Part shown: positions 24,537 to 34,363 of the stretch, piece by piece | Layout of the letters: every line of letters starts with the position of its first letter | Position numbering within the stretch: the stretch's first letter is position 1 | Assembly: GCF_014651115.1 (NCBI RefSeq) | Contig: NZ_BMWG01000021.1 | Coordinates: forward strand, 62,001 to 126,000 | Length of the DNA: 64,000 bases | Reading direction: 5' to 3' | From: Streptomyces inusitatus | GTDB taxonomy: Bacteria > Actinomycetota > Actinomycetes > Streptomycetales > Streptomycetaceae | Position numbers and translations under genes: made by a program | Notes under the pieces: generated by a model | The model's database searches: none | Seen by the model: the letters and a program-made list of their open reading frames with translations, nothing else | What the model was told of the DNA's origin: nothing

Positions 24537-26009
24537 CTAACGCCCCGTCCCCACGGTCCCGGTGCCGCTCGTGGTCCCGGTCCGCTGCCGTACGCCGCCG
24601 CCGACCGCGCCGGGCCTGATCAGCCCCTCCCGGCCCGTGATCTTCTTCGGACCGCCCGCGGGCGGCTCGCCCAGCGCCGACAGGGCCGCGCGGGCCGCCG
24701 GGGCCAGCAGCGGAGAGAAGTACGGATTGATCCGCAGCGCCTGCCCGATGTCCCGGCGCGCCGGACCGTACAGCCCGAGCGCCCGCTCGATCTCCCCCCG
24801 GTGGTACGAGAACAAGGGGCTGCGCGGCCCCTCCTTGGTCGCCCTCTTCGCGTACGGCAGCGCCTCCCGCGCCCGCCCCGCCCGGAACAGCGCCCAGCCC
24901 AGCGCGTCCGCCGTCTCGAAGCTGTGCCGACCCCGCTCCCACTCGGCCGTGAGCCGCCGCACCGCCTCGTCGGGATCCCCGTGGTCGGCCTCGTACCGTC
25001 CCAGCGTCAGCTCCTGGTTCACCCCGGCCGCCCCGGCCCGCCGGGCCGACTCCAGCACCTCCCCGTACCGCGCCTCGGCCTCGGCGCCGAGCCCCAGCGA
25101 CTCGCTCAGCTCGCCCGCCTCCAGGGCGTACTCCGGCAGCGGATGCCGGTCCAGCACCGCCCGGTAGTCGCGCAGCGCCTCGTCGGTGCGGCCCAGCGCC
25201 GCCAGCGCCCTGGCCCGCCCCGCCAGCGCGGGACGGTGTCCCGCGTCGAGCCGCAGCGCCAGCGCGTAACTCTCGATCGCCTCCCGGGGCTCGCCCCGCT
25301 CCCACGCGAATTCGCCGAGCCGGTACAGCGCCGCGGCCCGCTCGGCGCTCCCCTCGGCGGCGGCGACCGCGTCGTGGGCGTTGGCCGAAGCGTCCTCGCG
25401 CCAGCCCTTGTCGCGGTAGACCCGGGCGGCCACGCCCCGCGCCTGCGGCCCGTCGTACAGCGCGGTCAGCTTCTCCAGCGACGCGGCGACCGCCTTGTAG
25501 TCCCCGAGCCCGCTGTACGCCTCGATCAGCGCCCGGTGCACCGTCCACCGCCGGGGCCGCAGCTTCCGCGCCTGGAGGGCGTGGTCGCGGGCGGCCGTGA
25601 AGTCCTGGCGCGCCCCGGCCAGCACCGACAGCCCCAGAAGGGCCTCGGCGTTGCCCTCGGCGGCCGGCAGCAGCTCCAGCGAGCGCCGGAGCGCGCTCTG
25701 GGCCCGGGGGAGCGCGGCCCAGTCCGCGAAGCGCGCCCCGCGCTCCGCGTACGCCGTCCCCAGCACCGCCCAGGACTCCTCGTCGTCCTGACGGGTCTTC
25801 AGCCACCGCTCCCGCTCGGCGATCAGCGCGTTCAGCTCCGGCAGGGAGGCCGGGGCGCCGACGGCGAACGCCGTCCGGGCGCGCGCGGCCGGACCGGGCG
25901 CGGGGCGCGGCCCCTCCCGCTCCTGGGGGGCGATCGCGACCAGCCCGGCGATCAGCGTCGCGGCGACCAGTGTCCCGACGGCGGCGTTCTTCATCCGTTC
26001 ACTGCCCAT
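24537..26009 (-). CDS. TPR-repeat protein, membrane-anchored or secreted
   Basis: About 490 residues. A short basic N-terminus and one hydrophobic helix (about 5-25) act as anchor or signal peptide. The rest is tetratricopeptide-like, with many repeats such as YSGLGDYKAVAASLEKL, LGRTDEALRDYRAVL and LGLYGPARRDIGQALRINP. It ends in a Gly/Thr-rich tail. It converges with the sortase gene, their stops one base apart. Start codon uncertain (26018, 26009 or 25994). A role as a scaffold for envelope complexes is only a guess. Confidence 0.75.
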   Translation of the reverse strand: MGSERMKNAAVGTLVAATLIAGLVAIAPQEREGPRPAPGPAARARTAFAVGAPASLPELNALIAERERWLKTRQDDEESWAVLGTAYAERGARFADWAALPRAQSALRRSLELLPAAEGNAEALLGLSVLAGARQDFTAARDHALQARKLRPRRWTVHRALIEAYSGLGDYKAVAASLEKLTALYDGPQARGVAARVYRDKGWREDASANAHDAVAAAEGSAERAAALYRLGEFAWERGEPREAIESYALALRLDAGHRPALAGRARALAALGRTDEALRDYRAVLDRHPLPEYALEAGELSESLGLGAEAEARYGEVLESARRAGAAGVNQELTLGRYEADHGDPDEAVRRLTAEWERGRHSFETADALGWALFRAGRAREALPYAKRATKEGPRSPLFSYHRGEIERALGLYGPARRDIGQALRINPYFSPLLAPAARAALSALGEPPAGGPKKITGREGLIRPGAVGGGVRQRTGTTSGTGTVGTGR

Positions 26010-26117
26010 GACGCTCACTGTGCGTCAGCGGGCAGTCCATATGATGAACGCGCTCCGTTCGGGGCGGCGGAAGGCCGACGGGTTCACACCGATGGCCCCG
26101 GGTGCGAGGCTGGGATC

Positions 26118-27485
26118 ATGGACGATCTCCTCGAACGGCTCCGCGCGGACCTGCCCGCCGAAGCCCTGATCACCGACCCCGATGTGATGGCCTCCTACGC
26201 ACGGGACATGGCCGGCTTCTGCGAGGCGGGCGTCCCCGCGGCCGTCGTGCTCCCCCGCACGGTCGAACAGGTCCAGCGGGTCATGCGGACCGCCACGGCG
26301 CTGCGCGTGCCCGTCGTCCCCCAGGGCGCCCGTACGGGACTGTCCGGCGCGGCCAACGCCAGCGACGGCTGTGTGGTGCTCTCGCTGATCCGGATGGATC
26401 GCATCCTGGAGATCAGCGCGGTCGACCGGATCGCCGTGGTCGAGCCCGGCGTGATCAACGCCGATCTCGCCCGCGCGGTCGGCGAGCACGGACTCACCTA
26501 CCCGCCGGACCCCTCCAGCTGGGAGACCTGCACCATCGGCGGGAACATCGGCACGGCCTCCGGCGGGCTCTGCTGTGTGAAGTACGGAGTCACCGCCGAG
26601 TACGTCCTCGGCCTCGACGTCGTCCTCGCCGACGGCCGGCTCCTCACCACCGGCCGCCGCACCGCCAAGGGCGTCGCCGGATACGACCTGACCAGACTCT
26701 TCGTCGGATCCGAGGGCAGCCTCGGCATCGTCGTCAAAGCGGTCCTGGCGCTGCGCCCCAAGCCGCCCGCCCGGCTGGTGCTCGGCGCGGAGTTCCCCTC
26801 CGCCGCCTCCGCCTGCGAGGCGATCTGCTCGATCATGGAGCGCGGACACACCCCCTCACTGCTGGAGCTGATGGACCGCACCACGGTCCGCGCGGTCAAC
26901 GCGATGACCGGCATGGGCCTGCCGGAGACGACCGAGGCCCTGCTGCTCGCCGCGTTCGACACCGCCGACCCCGCGGCCGATCTGGCCGCCGTCGGCGAAC
27001 TGTGCCGCGCGGCGGGAGCCACCGAGGTGGTCCCGGCGGACACCGCCGCCGAGTCCGAACTCCTCCTCCAGGCCCGCCGCACCGCACTGCCCGCACTGGA
27101 ACGGCTCAAGCCCGCCACGATGATCGACGACGTGTGCGTACCCCGCTCCCGACTCGGCGAGATGATCGAGGGCACCGCCGCCATCGCCGCCAAGCACGGG
27201 CTGACCATCGGCGTCTGCGCCCACGCGGGCGACGGCAACACCCACCCGGTCGTCTGCTTCGACCACCACGACCCGGACGAGTCCCGCCGGGCCCGTGAAT
27301 CCTTCGACGAGATCATGGCCCTGGGACTGGAACTGGGCGGCACGATCACCGGCGAACACGGCGTCGGCCTGCTCAAGAAGGAGTGGCTCGCCAGGGAGCT
27401 GGGGCCGGTCGGCGTGGAGCTCCAGCGGGGCGTCAAGCGGACCTTCGACCCGCTCGGCATCCTCAACCCCGGCAAACTCTTCTGA
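26118..27485 (+). CDS. FAD-linked oxidase, glycolate/D-lactate oxidase (GlcD) type
   Basis: A 455-residue flavoprotein of the vanillyl-alcohol-oxidase fold. The N-terminal FAD domain holds VPVVPQGARTGLSGAA, DPSSWETCTIGGNIGTASGG and GYDLTRLFVGSEGSLGIV. The C-terminal oxidase domain ends with CAHAGDGNTHP and GTITGEHGVGLLKK, the substrate and FAD contacts of the GlcD/DLD family. It should oxidise a 2-hydroxy acid such as glycolate or D-lactate. No GlcE/GlcF partners are nearby, so it may act alone. The stop is 34 bases from the convergent ssgG-like gene. Confidence 0.87.
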   Translation: MDDLLERLRADLPAEALITDPDVMASYARDMAGFCEAGVPAAVVLPRTVEQVQRVMRTATALRVPVVPQGARTGLSGAANASDGCVVLSLIRMDRILEISAVDRIAVVEPGVINADLARAVGEHGLTYPPDPSSWETCTIGGNIGTASGGLCCVKYGVTAEYVLGLDVVLADGRLLTTGRRTAKGVAGYDLTRLFVGSEGSLGIVVKAVLALRPKPPARLVLGAEFPSAASACEAICSIMERGHTPSLLELMDRTTVRAVNAMTGMGLPETTEALLLAAFDTADPAADLAAVGELCRAAGATEVVPADTAAESELLLQARRTALPALERLKPATMIDDVCVPRSRLGEMIEGTAAIAAKHGLTIGVCAHAGDGNTHPVVCFDHHDPDESRRARESFDEIMALGLELGGTITGEHGVGLLKKEWLARELGPVGVELQRGVKRTFDPLGILNPGKLF

Positions 27486-27519
27486 GCACGGGACCCGGCC
27501 GCCCAGGCCCTCACCCCGG

Positions 27520-28020
27520 CTACGCCTCGCCGTCCGACGGCTCGTCGGAGGGCCGGGGAGTCTCCTCGCCCGGAGCGCGGTGCCCCCCGGCCCACAGCTG
27601 GTTCGTCCGCCTCGGCGACAGCAGCTCCGCCAGCCTCCCGTCCAGATCGAGCCGCCCGCCCTCCGCGCCCGGCGGCACGATCCTCAGCGTCCGCTCCAGC
27701 CACGCCGACACCACCCCCGCCGACACCTCCAGCAGCGCGTCCCCGTCCGGCGAACTGAGCGCCATCAGCACCACGCTCCGCCCCGACACCTTCGTCGGCC
27801 AGATCCGCACATCCCCGTGCCCGCACGGCCGGAACACCCCCTCCACCAGCAGCTCACGCGCGAACGTCCAGGTCACCGGGTGCTCCGACCCGATGTGAAA
27901 GGTGATGTGCACGGCGTACGGATCAGCCGTCCGATAGGTGAGCCGCGCGGGAACAGGGATGCTGCGCTCCGGCGACAGCACCAGATTCAGCTCCAGTTCA
28001 CGTTCGATCACGGTGTGCAT
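27520..28020 (-). CDS. ssgG: SsgA-like sporulation/cell-division protein, probably SsgG
   Basis: A 166-residue SALP protein. SsgA-like proteins occur only in sporulating actinomycetes and steer septum placement and wall synthesis. Conserved features seen: IPVPARLTYRTADPYAVHITFH, WTFARELLVEGVFRPCGHGDVRIWP and SPDGDALLEVSAGVVSAWLERT. The name SsgG rests on recalled gene order beside hpd in S. coelicolor, not on a comparison. It has a roughly 30-residue acidic Pro/Ser tail beyond the usual end. The 283-base gap upstream holds divergent promoter DNA to the RDD gene. Confidence 0.72.
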   Translation of the reverse strand: MHTVIERELELNLVLSPERSIPVPARLTYRTADPYAVHITFHIGSEHPVTWTFARELLVEGVFRPCGHGDVRIWPTKVSGRSVVLMALSSPDGDALLEVSAGVVSAWLERTLRIVPPGAEGGRLDLDGRLAELLSPRRTNQLWAGGHRAPGEETPRPSDEPSDGEA

Positions 28021-28303
28021 AAGAGGCTCCCTCGCCCGCTGGGTACAGGGCCCCGATCAGGCCCTCGCGAGGTGAGAGCGGGGTCGCGCCCGCCGATGAC
28101 GCGACTTTCGACAAGAACTTTCTGTGATCTTGGGGTTACCCGACAGGCTCGGTTCCGAGTCGGCCCCACCGCCCCGGAACGCCTACCGGAACGGAACCTC
28201 CCCGGATAGTGGTCGTTACAGCTGGACGGGCCCAGGTGCCCACGAGCGTCTGATAGATGTGGAGCCTTGATCGAGGCTCTTGAGGAGATACGGGACCACG
28301 GTG

Positions 28304-29761
28304 ATGAGCGCCCCAACCCCGGCCGGCGGGGACGACAGTCCCCGGCCCGGCTACTACCCGGATCCTTCCATCCCCGGATATGTCCGCTACTGGAACGGCG
28401 CCGCCTGGGTGCCCGGTACGAGCAGGCCCGCGCCCAAGACGGGTGAGGTGATGCCGCCGGAGCCGGGCCGGGCCGCCCGGCCGGAGGCGCCCCGCCCGGC
28501 CGGGGCCGGACCGGGGGACCGGGCGGAGTCGGCCGCCGCGGAGCGGCTGGAGGAGACCGGGCCGGTCTTTCTCGACGAGGACCCCTCCGACGAGCCCGGA
28601 CTGCCGGAACCGGCCACCGCCTGGCAGGCGGACACCTCGCGGCAGACCGGCTTCGGCGGCGAGCGGGACCACCGGGTCTCCTGGGGCGGCGGCCAGGACC
28701 CGCGCGCCCAGGGGCCCTCCGCTCCCGTGCGCGCGCCCGACGCGGCGGCGGCGCATGTGCCCGCTCCCCAGGGGCCGGTGTCGGCTCCCGGGGCCGCCGA
28801 CGCCCGGGGACAGGTCCCGGAGAGCCGCGCCCCCGGGCGGGCCGCGGATCCCCGGCTGCCCGCGCAGGGCGGCGACCCGACCGGCGGGCCGCCGGCCGAC
28901 CGGACCGTCACCATCCGGCCGGTCCGCTCCCGTCCGGAGCCCGGCGAGCAGCGGCCCCCGGCCGAGAGCACCATGACCATCCGCCCCAGGCCCGCGTCCC
29001 CGGCCCCGAGCCCGGCCCCGGCCGCACCGCCGGTCCGGCCGCAGCCCCCCGTACAACAGCAACAGCAACAGCAGCAGTACGCCCAGCCGCAGCCGCAGCC
29101 GCAGCCGCAGCCCCCGGCGGCCGTCGCCGAGGGGCCGGGCGGCGGCGGGGCCGACTCCTGGGCCCAGCAGGTGCACCGGCTCGCGCGGGCCGACGAGGGG
29201 GAGCGGCAGCAGCCCGTCGTCCCCTGGAAGCCCCCGGTCGCCGATCCGTTCCTCCAACTGGCCCAGGCGCAGGCAGCCGCCCGGCCCGCCGCGCTCGGCA
29301 GGCGGTTCGCCGCCCGGCTGATCGACACCGTCGTCCTCGGCGCGCTCACCGCGGCCGTCGCCGTGCCCGTGGCGCTGAAGTCCCTCGACCATGTGGACGG
29401 CAAGATCGAGGCGGCCAGACAGTCCGGCCGCACCGTCACCGTCTGGCTCCTCGACGGCACCACCGCCGTCCACCTCGGCATCGTCCTCGGCGCGCTGCTG
29501 ATCCTCGGCGCGCTCTACGAGGCACTGCCGGTCGCCCGCTGGGGCCGCACCCTCGGCAAGCGGCTCTGCGGGCTCAAGGTGGTCGACATCGAATCGCACG
29601 AACCCCCGCCGTTCGGGGCGGCGCTGCGCCGCTGGCTGGTGTACGGGGTGCTCGGCCTCGCCGTCGTCGGGGTGCTCAATGTGCTCTGGGGGCTGTTCGA
29701 CCGGCCCTGGCGGCAGTGCTGGCACGACAAGGCGGCGCACACCTTCGTCACCGGCGGCTGA
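28304..29761 (+). CDS. DUF2510-RDD domain membrane protein
   Basis: About 485 residues. The start has a DUF2510 motif (PGYYPDPSIPGYVRYWNGAAWV), then 300 residues of Pro/Ala/Gly-rich disordered linker with a run of 8 Gln and Gln-Pro repeats near residue 255. The C-terminal RDD domain (about 335-480) has three membrane segments, beginning LGRRFAARLIDTVVL, and includes LGKRLCGLKVV. RDD proteins are proposed transporters, some of Na+/H+; function here unknown. A second RDD gene follows, so the two probably form an operon. Confidence 0.8.
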   Translation: MSAPTPAGGDDSPRPGYYPDPSIPGYVRYWNGAAWVPGTSRPAPKTGEVMPPEPGRAARPEAPRPAGAGPGDRAESAAAERLEETGPVFLDEDPSDEPGLPEPATAWQADTSRQTGFGGERDHRVSWGGGQDPRAQGPSAPVRAPDAAAAHVPAPQGPVSAPGAADARGQVPESRAPGRAADPRLPAQGGDPTGGPPADRTVTIRPVRSRPEPGEQRPPAESTMTIRPRPASPAPSPAPAAPPVRPQPPVQQQQQQQQYAQPQPQPQPQPPAAVAEGPGGGGADSWAQQVHRLARADEGERQQPVVPWKPPVADPFLQLAQAQAAARPAALGRRFAARLIDTVVLGALTAAVAVPVALKSLDHVDGKIEAARQSGRTVTVWLLDGTTAVHLGIVLGALLILGALYEALPVARWGRTLGKRLCGLKVVDIESHEPPPFGAALRRWLVYGVLGLAVVGVLNVLWGLFDRPWRQCWHDKAAHTFVTGG

Positions 29762-29840
29762 CGGCCCGCCGCACGGCCCGGTTCCCCCGAACGGCACACG
29801 AGCTTTTGCGGGGGGACCGGGCTCGGGGTGCACTGCCCTC

Positions 29841-30524
29841 ATGAGCAACGACCAGCCGCCGCCGCCCCCCGGCCCGGGCGGTCCCGAGGACGACCCCTTC
29901 GCCAAGAAGCCGCAGGACCCCGCCCCGCCCGGCTCCCCGTACGGCGGGGGCCAGGGCGGCCAGAGCGGCCCGTACGGCGGCGGGATGCCCCCGTACGATC
30001 CGAACGCCTACGGCGGCGGCCCGTACGGCGGCGGCCCCGATCCGCTGGCCGGGATGCCCCCGCTCGCCGACTTCGGCAAGCGGCTCGCCGCCCGGATCGT
30101 CGACGCACTGATCATCTTCATCCCGCTCTTCCTGCTCTCCCTGATCTTCGGGGGCTGGAACGTCGGCGACAGCGGGGACAGCTGGGACGACATCGCCAAC
30201 GATGTGAACACCGGACGGCAGTGGGCGTGGTCGCTGATCTCCCTGGTGGCTTATGTCGCCTACGACACCCTCATGGTGAAGAAGGACGGCCAGACCATCG
30301 GCAAGCGGCTGTTCAAGCTCCGCGTCGCGCTGCTCAACGACGGCGGCACCCCGGACACCCGCTCCGCGCTGCTGCGTGCCACGGTGCTCTGGGCCCCCGC
30401 TCTCATCTGCTGTTTCTGTGTCTGGTGGCTGGTCATCATCATCACGATCATCGCCGACAAGCCCTATCGCCAGGGGCTGCACGACAAGGCGGGCAAGACC
30501 GTGGTGGTGACCGTTCCGGCGTGA
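29841..30524 (+). CDS. RDD family membrane protein
   Basis: A 227-residue protein with a Pro/Gly/Tyr-rich N-terminal 75 residues (YGGG repeats) and an RDD domain: FGKRLAARIVDALIIFIPLF, then IGKRLFKLRVALL and a last membrane segment before HDKAGKTVVV. It is a shorter paralogue of the upstream RDD protein without the DUF2510 part. The spacing is 79 bases with a short AT-containing leader before ATG 29841. Confidence 0.8.
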   Translation: MSNDQPPPPPGPGGPEDDPFAKKPQDPAPPGSPYGGGQGGQSGPYGGGMPPYDPNAYGGGPYGGGPDPLAGMPPLADFGKRLAARIVDALIIFIPLFLLSLIFGGWNVGDSGDSWDDIANDVNTGRQWAWSLISLVAYVAYDTLMVKKDGQTIGKRLFKLRVALLNDGGTPDTRSALLRATVLWAPALICCFCVWWLVIIITIIADKPYRQGLHDKAGKTVVVTVPA

Positions 30525-30860
30525 CCCGGGGCCTTTGCCCTCCGATGTTCTCCGAAACCGCGAGGTGAGTCCCGCCTCACTCACGGCCTCGGAGCATAGG
30601 GGGCGCACCATGCCATACAGACCTCCGACTGGCCTGTTCCCTCTGCCCTCTGTCCGGTTCTCGCGTATTTGCCGTCTCTTCGGGGGCTGTCCGGATACCG
30701 GAACTCCACTTCTGCATAGTGCAGTTGGAATGTCCTAGTCAAGGGTTGTCTTTTCTTCTCCGACTACGGTCGAATGCGGTCACTTGTGACGCGCGCGTCC
30801 CTCGGCCGGGCAGCCCCACTCCGGTCTGCGGCGAGGGCGCGGGGGAGGACACCGGAACAC
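30525..30860. other. Intergenic region before M6 peptidase
   Basis: No gene is supported here. It holds an imperfect hairpin at about 30549-30597 (outer arms CTCCGA/TCGGAG, inner GTGAG/CTCAC) that may end the RDD transcript. A possible promoter sits near 30744-30770: TTGTCT, then TACGGT just before an ATG at 30774. That ATG is in frame with the peptidase and is the alternative leaderless start. Confidence 0.5.
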
Positions 30861-33287
30861 GTGACCACCAAGAGACGGACGACCCGAGCGACGGCCGTGA
30901 TCGTCGCGCTCGCCGCGACCACGGCGGCGGCAGCGGCGTTCAGCACCGCCCAGGCGGGGGATCAGGGATCCCCGGTCCCGGCGGCCAACGGCATCGAGCG
31001 CCACGACCCGGCGCCGGGGAAGGACCATGTCGACCACGACCTCGACGGTCCCTTCAGCAAGCAGCAGGCCCAGCAGCGCGAGTCGGCGCTGGAGAAGGTC
31101 ATATCCGGGGACGCGACCGTGCAGCGGCGCGACGGCTCCAATGTGGTCAAGCTCGACAAGGGCAAGTACGTCGAGCTGGGCCGGGAGAAGACCGACAAGA
31201 TCTTCACCATCCTGCTGGAGTTCGGCGACAAGGTCGACGACACCACCACGCACGACCCGGACGGGCCGGAGGGCCCCCTTCCGCCGGTGAAGAAGTACGG
31301 CGGCACCCCGGGCCCCGCCCACAACCAGATCGCCAAGCCGGACCGCGCGGTCAACAACTCCACGGACTGGCGGGCGGACTACAACCGCAAGCACTTCGAG
31401 GACCTCTACTTCGGCACCGGCAAGGACGCGAACGGCGTCGCCAAGCAGTCGGTGAAGACCTACTTCGAGCAGGCCTCCTCGGGCCGCTACTCGGTCGACG
31501 GCACCGTCTCCGACTGGGTGAAGGTCGACTACAACGAGGCCCGCTACGGCTCCAACTACTGCGGCGGCAGCAACTGCGACAACGCCTGGGACGCGGTCCG
31601 CGACGGCGTCAACGCCTGGGTCCGGGACCAGAAGGCACAGGGCCGCACCGACGCGCAGATCAAGGCGGCGCTGGCCGAGTACGACCTCTGGGACCGCTAC
31701 GACTTCGACAACGACGGCAACTTCAACGAGTCCGACGGCTATATCGACCACTTCCAGTTCGTCCACGCGGGCGAGGACGAGTCGGCGGGCGGCGGCGCGC
31801 AGGGCAAGGACGCCCTGTGGGCGCACCGCTGGTACGCGTACGGCACCGACGCGGGCAAGACCGGCCCGGGGCAGAACAAGGCCGGCGGCACCCAGATCGG
31901 CGACACCGGCATCTGGGTCGGCGACTACACCGTGCAGCCCGAGAACGGCGGACTCGGCGTCTTCGCCCATGAGTACGGCCACGACCTGGGCCTGCCCGAT
32001 CTGTACGACTACTCCGGCCGGGGCGGCGAGAACTCCACCGGCTTCTGGAGCCTGATGTCCTCGGGCTCGTGGCTGGGCACCGGCAAGGGCGCCATCGGCG
32101 ACCTGCCCGGCGACATGACCTCCTGGGACAAGCTCCAGCTCGGCTGGCTCAACTACACCAAGGCGCGGGCCGCGACGGACTCGACCCACACCCTCGGCGT
32201 CTCGGCGTACAACACCAAGCGCCCCCAGGCGCTCATCGTCGACCTCCCGAAGAAGCCCGGCACCACCCCTGTCGTGAAGCCCGCCGAGGGCTCCAAGCAG
32301 TGGTGGAGCGACATGGGCGACGACCTGCGGAACACCCTCACCCGTACGGTCGACCTGACGGGCAAGTCCAGCGCCGCGCTGGAGCTGTGGGGCTGGTGGC
32401 AGGCCGAGCGGGGTTACGACCACGTCTACACCGAGGTGTCGACGGACGGCGGGGCCAACTGGACCGCGCTGGACGGCACGGCCGACGGCAAGCCGATCAC
32501 CCGTGACGCCAGCGGCACTCCGGCGCTGACCGGCCGCTCGGGCGCGTACAAGCAGCTGGTCTACGGGCTGGACGCGTACGCGGGCAAGAAGATCGACCTC
32601 CGGTTCCAGTACCGCACGGACGGCGCGACGGCCGAGAAGGGGTTCGCGGCCGACGCGATCACCGTCAAGGCCGACGGCGCGCCGCTGTTCACCGACAACG
32701 CCGAGGGCGACGACGCGGGCTGGACCGTGAAGGGCTTCTCGCGCATCGGCGACTCCTTCACCAAGGACTACGAGCAGTACTACATCGCCGAGAACCGCCA
32801 GTACACCGGCTATGACAAGACGCTGGAGCTCGGCCCGTACAACTTCGGGTTCACCGCCCCGAAGCACCAGTGGGTGGAGCACTACAAGAACCAGAACGGT
32901 CTGCTGATCTGGCTCTGGGACACCTTCCAGCGGGACAACAACACCATCCTCCACCCGGGGGCCGGCCAGATCCTGCCGATCGACGCCAACCCCGCGCCGC
33001 TGAAGTGGTCGGACGGCACCATGATGCGCAACCGCATCCAGTCCTTCGACGCGACCTTCAGCACCCGGCCGTACGACGCGGTGACCCTGCACCGGGCGGG
33101 CGTGCCGACGACGATCAAGTCGCGGCCGGGCAACAGCGTCTTCGACGACCGCAAGGGCGTCTACTGGACCGCCGAGAACCCGACGGCCAGCGTCAAGGTC
33201 GCTGACACCAACACCAAGATCTCGATCGTCAAGGAGCCGAAGAACGGCAAGACGATCACGGTCAAGGTTGGTCCCTCGACCAAGTAA
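30861..33287 (+). CDS. Secreted M6 (immune inhibitor A) metalloprotease
   Basis: An 808-residue secreted zinc protease. A signal peptide (VTTKRRTTRATAVIVALAAT, then TAAAAAFSTAQA), a propeptide to about 150, and the catalytic domain with HEYGHDLGLPDLYD: His370, Glu371, His374 and downstream Asp are the zinc and catalytic residues, followed by SLMSSGSW. The DFDNDGNFNESDGYID loop is probably a calcium site. Two beta domains follow (about 470-780). It should degrade extracellular protein. GTG 30861 gives a normal signal peptide; ATG 30774 adds 29 residues. A strong terminator follows. Confidence 0.88.
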   Translation: MTTKRRTTRATAVIVALAATTAAAAAFSTAQAGDQGSPVPAANGIERHDPAPGKDHVDHDLDGPFSKQQAQQRESALEKVISGDATVQRRDGSNVVKLDKGKYVELGREKTDKIFTILLEFGDKVDDTTTHDPDGPEGPLPPVKKYGGTPGPAHNQIAKPDRAVNNSTDWRADYNRKHFEDLYFGTGKDANGVAKQSVKTYFEQASSGRYSVDGTVSDWVKVDYNEARYGSNYCGGSNCDNAWDAVRDGVNAWVRDQKAQGRTDAQIKAALAEYDLWDRYDFDNDGNFNESDGYIDHFQFVHAGEDESAGGGAQGKDALWAHRWYAYGTDAGKTGPGQNKAGGTQIGDTGIWVGDYTVQPENGGLGVFAHEYGHDLGLPDLYDYSGRGGENSTGFWSLMSSGSWLGTGKGAIGDLPGDMTSWDKLQLGWLNYTKARAATDSTHTLGVSAYNTKRPQALIVDLPKKPGTTPVVKPAEGSKQWWSDMGDDLRNTLTRTVDLTGKSSAALELWGWWQAERGYDHVYTEVSTDGGANWTALDGTADGKPITRDASGTPALTGRSGAYKQLVYGLDAYAGKKIDLRFQYRTDGATAEKGFAADAITVKADGAPLFTDNAEGDDAGWTVKGFSRIGDSFTKDYEQYYIAENRQYTGYDKTLELGPYNFGFTAPKHQWVEHYKNQNGLLIWLWDTFQRDNNTILHPGAGQILPIDANPAPLKWSDGTMMRNRIQSFDATFSTRPYDAVTLHRAGVPTTIKSRPGNSVFDDRKGVYWTAENPTASVKVADTNTKISIVKEPKNGKTITVKVGPSTK

Positions 33288-33310
33288 TTGGCATAACAGC
33301 AGGTCAAAGC

Positions 33311-33350
33311 ATGATCGGCCGTCGCCCTCTAGCGGGCGGCGGCCGATCGT
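33311..33350 (+). terminator. Terminator after M6 peptidase
   Basis: 15-bp stem with a single A-G mismatch (arms 33313-33327 and 33334-33348), 6-base loop, then GTTTAGG. It starts 23 bases after the protease stop. Confidence 0.85.
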
Positions 33351-33410
33351 GTTTAGGTGCGGGGACGGGACCGTTATTGACAGACCATCTTGACGGGGGA
33401 GTGGATCAAA

Positions 33411-33731
33411 ATGCCCGGTGGAGGATTCAGCAAGCTGCCGAACGGCAGTGTGGTGGTGGCGCTCAGCCTGCCCAGCCCGCTGGGCGACGGCCGGCCGGCC
33501 CGATTCCTGGTGCACGCGGCGAACCGTGCGCGAGCCCTGACCAGGCTGCGCAATCTGGGGCTGCGGGCGGTCTATCTCCGGGGGAACACGGAGCCGCCGA
33601 CCCCGGACGAGATCACCGCGGTGCTGCACCATCCGGACGGGCTGCTGTGGCGGACGCTGCCGCAGACCGCGTCCGAGCTGTGGCACCCCTTCCGCACCCT
33701 GCTGCGGGAGCGCTCCGCGTTACGGGAGTGA
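33411..33731 (+). CDS. Conserved hypothetical protein
   Basis: A 106-residue protein I cannot assign. ATG 33411 follows GGGGGAG with 9-base spacing. The sequence begins PGGGFSKLPNGSVVVALSLP, has a basic ANRARALTRLRNLGLRAVYLRGN middle and ends in helices with Trp residues (LWRTLPQTASELWHPF). There is no signal peptide or membrane segment. It stands alone between the peptidase terminator and convergent pncA. Probably actinomycete-specific. Confidence 0.6.
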   Translation: MPGGGFSKLPNGSVVVALSLPSPLGDGRPARFLVHAANRARALTRLRNLGLRAVYLRGNTEPPTPDEITAVLHHPDGLLWRTLPQTASELWHPFRTLLRERSALRE

Positions 33732-33775
33732 ACAGCGCGTGTTCATGAATCCCGCCGGGCCGCTCCGGCGTCGCG

Positions 33776-34363
33776 TCAGCCGACGGGCTTCCCCGTCAGC
33801 GTCACGCCCGCCTCCCGCAGCTCCTCCAGCACCCGCTCGGTGCGCTCCTTCGACACGCCCGCCGTGAGATCGAGCAGCACCTGGGTGGTGAACCCCTCGC
33901 GCACCGCGTCCAGCGCCGTCGCGCGCACACAGTGATCCGTGGCGATCCCGACCACGTCGACCTCGGTCACCCGGTGCGCGCGCAGCCAGTCGGCGAGCTT
34001 GGCGCCGTTCTCGTCCGAGCCCTCGAAGCCGCTGTAGGCCGCCTCGTAGGCGCCCTTGTCGAAGACCGCGTCGATCGCGCCCGAGGCGACCGCGGGCGCG
34101 AAGTTCGGATGGAAGCCCACGCCCTCCGTCCCCGCCACACAGTGGCGCGGCCAGCTGGTCTCGAAGTCGGGGGTGTCGGAGAAGTGGCCGCCCGGGTCGA
34201 TGTGGTGATCACGGGTGGCGACGACATGGCGGTATCCGGCGGGCGCCGACTGGCCGATCAGCTCGGTGACGCCGGCCGCGACCTCGGCGCCCCCGGTCAC
34301 CGCGAGGCTGCCGCCCTCGCAGAAGTCGTTCTGAACGTCGACGACGATCAAGGCCCGGTGCAT
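33776..34363 (-). CDS. pncA: Nicotinamidase
   Basis: Hydrolyses nicotinamide to nicotinate in NAD salvage. The 195-residue isochorismatase-fold protein has the catalytic triad: Asp9 (VVDVQNDF), Lys in DKGAYEAAYSGF and the nucleophile Cys145 in ATDHCVRAT. Metal ligands lie in RDHHIDPGGHF. The product feeds the nicotinate phosphoribosyltransferase encoded just upstream on the same strand, so the two form a salvage unit, with about 180 bases between. Confidence 0.93.
   Translation of the reverse strand: MHRALIVVDVQNDFCEGGSLAVTGGAEVAAGVTELIGQSAPAGYRHVVATRDHHIDPGGHFSDTPDFETSWPRHCVAGTEGVGFHPNFAPAVASGAIDAVFDKGAYEAAYSGFEGSDENGAKLADWLRAHRVTEVDVVGIATDHCVRATALDAVREGFTTQVLLDLTAGVSKERTERVLEELREAGVTLTGKPVG

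Noticed and set aside
30780..33686. A 968-codon open frame on the minus strand opposite the M6 peptidase
   Set aside because: It mirrors the codon structure of the peptidase on the other strand, is low in hydrophobic and aromatic variety, and matches no family. Such shadow frames are usual at this GC content; the same applies to long antisense frames at 353-1951, 4402-6354, 5715-8024, 7868-10459 and 54895-56532.
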